Shown: positions 7,542 through 8,770 of the stretch, in pieces | Position numbering within the stretch: position 1 is the first letter of the stretch | Layout of the letters: each line of letters begins with the position of its first letter | Assembly: GCA_025963815.1 (NCBI GenBank) | Contig: JAOQAA010000642.1 | Coordinates: 1-8,770 of the forward strand | Source of the DNA: Capsulimonas sp. | Lineage (GTDB): Bacteria; Armatimonadota; Armatimonadia; Armatimonadales; Capsulimonadaceae | Direction: 5' to 3' | Length of the DNA: 8,770 bases | The notes under the pieces: model-generated | Databases searched by the model: none | Told to the model about the DNA's origin: nothing | Seen by the model: only the letters and a program-made list of their open reading frames with translations | Program-made: the position numbers and the translations under genes

Positions 7542-8270
7542 ATGAGACAACAAAAAAAGGGAATACCAGCTTATCGAGGGAATAGCTCTGTCGAACCCGC
7601 CAGCGTGGAAACTGTCGAACCCGCCAGCGTGGAAACATCAACAGACCCAAGATATTCTCATTATATTCAGTATTATTTACATCTTGTGCGTGAGCAGTCA
7701 GAAAGTCAAAACGAGCTTGATAAATCGATTATAAACATATCTAGTGCGTCAATTGCTGCATCAATTGCTATAATTAAACCGCTTTATGATACTGTGGGCA
7801 TATCGTTCTTATGGTTGGTGTTTATCTCATGGATAGCATTTTGTTGCGCAATTATGTGCACTATTGAATCGTATCAAAGAAGCGTAAATGATTATCGAGA
7901 GCCAATTGCTAACTGCCATTCTCTGATGTTTGGCGAGGTTAAAAAAGAGGCGCAAGGCGAATCCGATCCAGAAGGTAAAGGGAAAGGAAAGAGCGGCTCC
8001 AATAAATTAAGGGTCAGCATGACGACTGCTTCGTTTAACGTAATCGCCAGATTAAGTTTTTATACGGGGGTAACACTTTTTTTAGTTTTTGTTGGGCTTA
8101 ACGTAGCACGTTCAAAGTCGCCAACCAGTATGGTGAATTCGAGTTCGGCTTCTGCTTCCTCACTTCAGTCAACAATAAATAACGCTTCCAGTTCTCATCG
8201 CACTTCGCCACAGCAGCATCTGATCAAAAAGCAGTCTTTGCCAAGAGTAAATAAGAAAGGAACACCTTGA
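7542..8270 (+). CDS. Unknown protein with three predicted membrane segments
   Basis: I chose ATG 7542 because it has GGAG (7528-7531) 10 bases upstream and lies downstream of the predicted transcript start; the frame itself is open from 7476. The product is 242 residues. Residues 1-35 are polar and contain VEPASVET twice in tandem (17-32). A helix follows (about 38-60, YIQYYLHLVREQSESQNELD), then hydrophobic segments near 62-82, 87-109 and 168-188, with a charged Lys/Glu/Gly-rich loop at 132-156. The tail (about 190-242) is rich in Ser, Asn and Gln and probably disordered. No enzymatic motif is visible. The layout of a soluble helix followed by paired membrane helices is reminiscent of SLATT-type membrane proteins found near bacterial defence genes, but I cannot assign it to that family. 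Codon use is AT-rich, unlike the genes to the left, which suggests transfer. Its stop overlaps the start of the first microprotein by one base (TGATG), so the two are very likely co-translated. Confidence 0.8.
   Translation: MRQQKKGIPAYRGNSSVEPASVETVEPASVETSTDPRYSHYIQYYLHLVREQSESQNELDKSIINISSASIAASIAIIKPLYDTVGISFLWLVFISWIAFCCAIMCTIESYQRSVNDYREPIANCHSLMFGEVKKEAQGESDPEGKGKGKSGSNKLRVSMTTASFNVIARLSFYTGVTLFLVFVGLNVARSKSPTSMVNSSSASASSLQSTINNASSSHRTSPQQHLIKKQSLPRVNKKGTP
7588..7635 (+). repeat. 24-bp perfect tandem duplication inside the membrane protein gene
   Basis: Two identical 24-base units (7588-7611 and 7612-7635) lie head to tail and keep the frame. They encode VEPASVET twice in the N-terminal polar region. 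Identity at the DNA level, including third codon positions, points to a recent duplication. The unit is GC-richer than the gene around it. Confidence 0.95.
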
Positions 8271-8413
8271 TGCCTAATAAGTCCATTCCTGTATCATCCA
8301 ATAGCGGAGAACAAGTGCAGATTAAACCTGCGGTGACTCCATCTGATGCGATCAAAGGTAAGATCGTACCTCCACCTCCAGTCGCTCCCCAAGCATCTGG
8401 CGGAAAGAAATAA
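8270..8413 (+). CDS. Proline-motif microprotein 1 (47 residues), unknown function
   Basis: This small gene encodes 47 residues from an ATG that overlaps the preceding TGA by one base. AAGGA (8257-8261) sits 8 bases upstream as a good ribosome site. The product is polar with no signal peptide or membrane segment. Its notable part is IKGKIVPPPPVAPQ (residues 28-41), followed by ASGGKK at the C-terminus. The same core, GK(I/V)VPPPPxAP, recurs in the next small gene, and the matching codons differ mostly at synonymous positions, which supports real coding. Such polyproline tracts commonly bind partner proteins and usually need EF-P for translation. The partner could be the membrane protein encoded just upstream, but that is inference. 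I do not recognise the family. Confidence 0.7.
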   Translation: MPNKSIPVSSNSGEQVQIKPAVTPSDAIKGKIVPPPPVAPQASGGKK

Positions 8414-8441
8414 TCAATACAGCGAGGTTGTAATAGAAGAT

Positions 8442-8570
8442 ATGAGTTTACCTAAAAATCAAATTAATGAATTCACACCGCATAGCGGTAAGGTTGTGCC
8501 GCCCCCGCCAAGCGCTCCTCCCGTAAATATTGTCAAACCTGCGCAGCCAAAACCAAAGCCTGAAAAATAA
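8442..8570 (+). CDS. Proline-motif microprotein 2 (42 residues), unknown function
   Basis: ATG 8442 begins a 42-residue protein; the frame is open from 8346, but that region overlaps microprotein 1 in another frame. The ribosome site is weak (AGAAG just upstream, GAGG further away). Residues 16-26 read GKVVPPPPSAP, matching the previous product at 9 of 11 positions. The tail is Lys/Pro-rich (KPAQPKPKPEK), where microprotein 1 has a Gly/Lys tail. There is no signal peptide or membrane helix. A 28-base gap separates it from microprotein 1, so they probably share a transcript. It is most likely a diverged paralogue; its function is unknown. Confidence 0.65.
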   Translation: MSLPKNQINEFTPHSGKVVPPPPSAPPVNIVKPAQPKPKPEK

Positions 8571-8644
8571 ACCTTGTTACAGCGTTGTGGTTAATGTTGA
8601 CTTCAAGCGTTCTTGATGCCTGAAGGTTATCTGAGGGGTGTTAG

Positions 8645-8770
8645 ATGGCTGATGATATTGATTATAATAAATTGCGAGAATTAGATAGAGTTTTGGAAGA
8701 ACCTATCCCAGAGGGGTGGGAGGAGCTAATAAAGGGGAAAGTGCTTCCGTCACAACTTGTACCCCCTCAA
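8645..8770 (+). CDS. Unknown protein, 3' partial, with related IKGK...VxPQ segment
   Basis: The ATG at 8645 is preceded by GAGGGG (8633-8638) at a spacing of 6 bases, the strongest ribosome site in this operon. The 42 visible residues run off the window edge. They begin with an acidic helical stretch (MADDIDYNKLRELDRVLEEP), then EGWEEL, then IKGKVLPSQLVPPQ. That last segment matches IKGKIVPPPPVAPQ of microprotein 1 at 8 of 14 positions without gaps, so this may be a third member of the same small-protein set, or a larger protein carrying the same short motif. Base composition is strongly AT-rich. A 74-base gap with no evident terminator separates it from microprotein 2. Confidence 0.6.
   Translation, partial: MADDIDYNKLRELDRVLEEPIPEGWEELIKGKVLPSQLVPPQ

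Noticed and set aside
8346..8441. Longer start (ATG 8346) for microprotein 2
   Set aside because: This stretch overlaps the better supported microprotein 1 in another frame, and the motif homology lies downstream of ATG 8442.

Overview
The window splits into two parts with very different base composition. Bases 1 to about 7240 are GC-rich chromosomal DNA. From about 7241 to the end the sequence is clearly AT-richer. As spot counts, 44 of 60 bases are G or C at 7141-7200, 22 of 60 at 7441-7500 and 17 of 60 at 8641-8700. The organism is a bacterium with a high-GC chromosome that exports large TPR/CHAT and subtilisin-type proteases. Armatimonadota, Acidobacteriota or Planctomycetota would fit, but no marker gene in the window decides this and the guess is weak.

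Left part. A gene open at the left edge (2-958, +) encodes a helical-repeat protein with three C-terminal membrane segments. It converges on a two-gene minus-strand operon. The first gene of that operon (6367-4253) encodes a secreted S8 subtilisin-like protease with a complete Asp/His/Asn/Ser set. Its stop overlaps the start of the second gene by 4 bases (ATGA). The second gene (4256-1080) encodes a secreted TPR-CHAT cysteine protease with an intact His/Cys dyad. The conserved last 40 residues of the CHAT domain are present but out of frame (codons at 971-1093). The shift lies at a 10-bp GC-rich tandem repeat, and removing exactly one repeat unit restores a 1091-residue protein ending at 971.

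Middle. Upstream of the protease operon, on the same strand, is the C-terminal half of comEC (6422 to about 7240), the DNA-uptake channel. It is open to the HxxxxxGLHVG region and then hits stop codons exactly where the base composition changes. It looks like a 5'-truncated gene, cut by an AT-rich insertion or rearrangement.

Right part. After about 300 bases with no convincing gene but with a good sigma70-type promoter (7476-7504), a plus-strand operon begins. It holds a 242-residue protein with three predicted membrane segments and an in-frame duplicated 8-residue motif. Two microproteins of 47 and 42 residues follow, then a gene running off the right edge. The two microproteins share GK(I/V)VPPPPxAP with mostly synonymous DNA differences, and the last gene carries a related segment starting IKGK. 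This set of small proteins behind a membrane protein, on a segment that appears to have broken comEC, is the best candidate here for an undescribed mobile accessory system. The exported subtilisin-CHAT pair is the second candidate. All functions for the right-hand genes are unknown.
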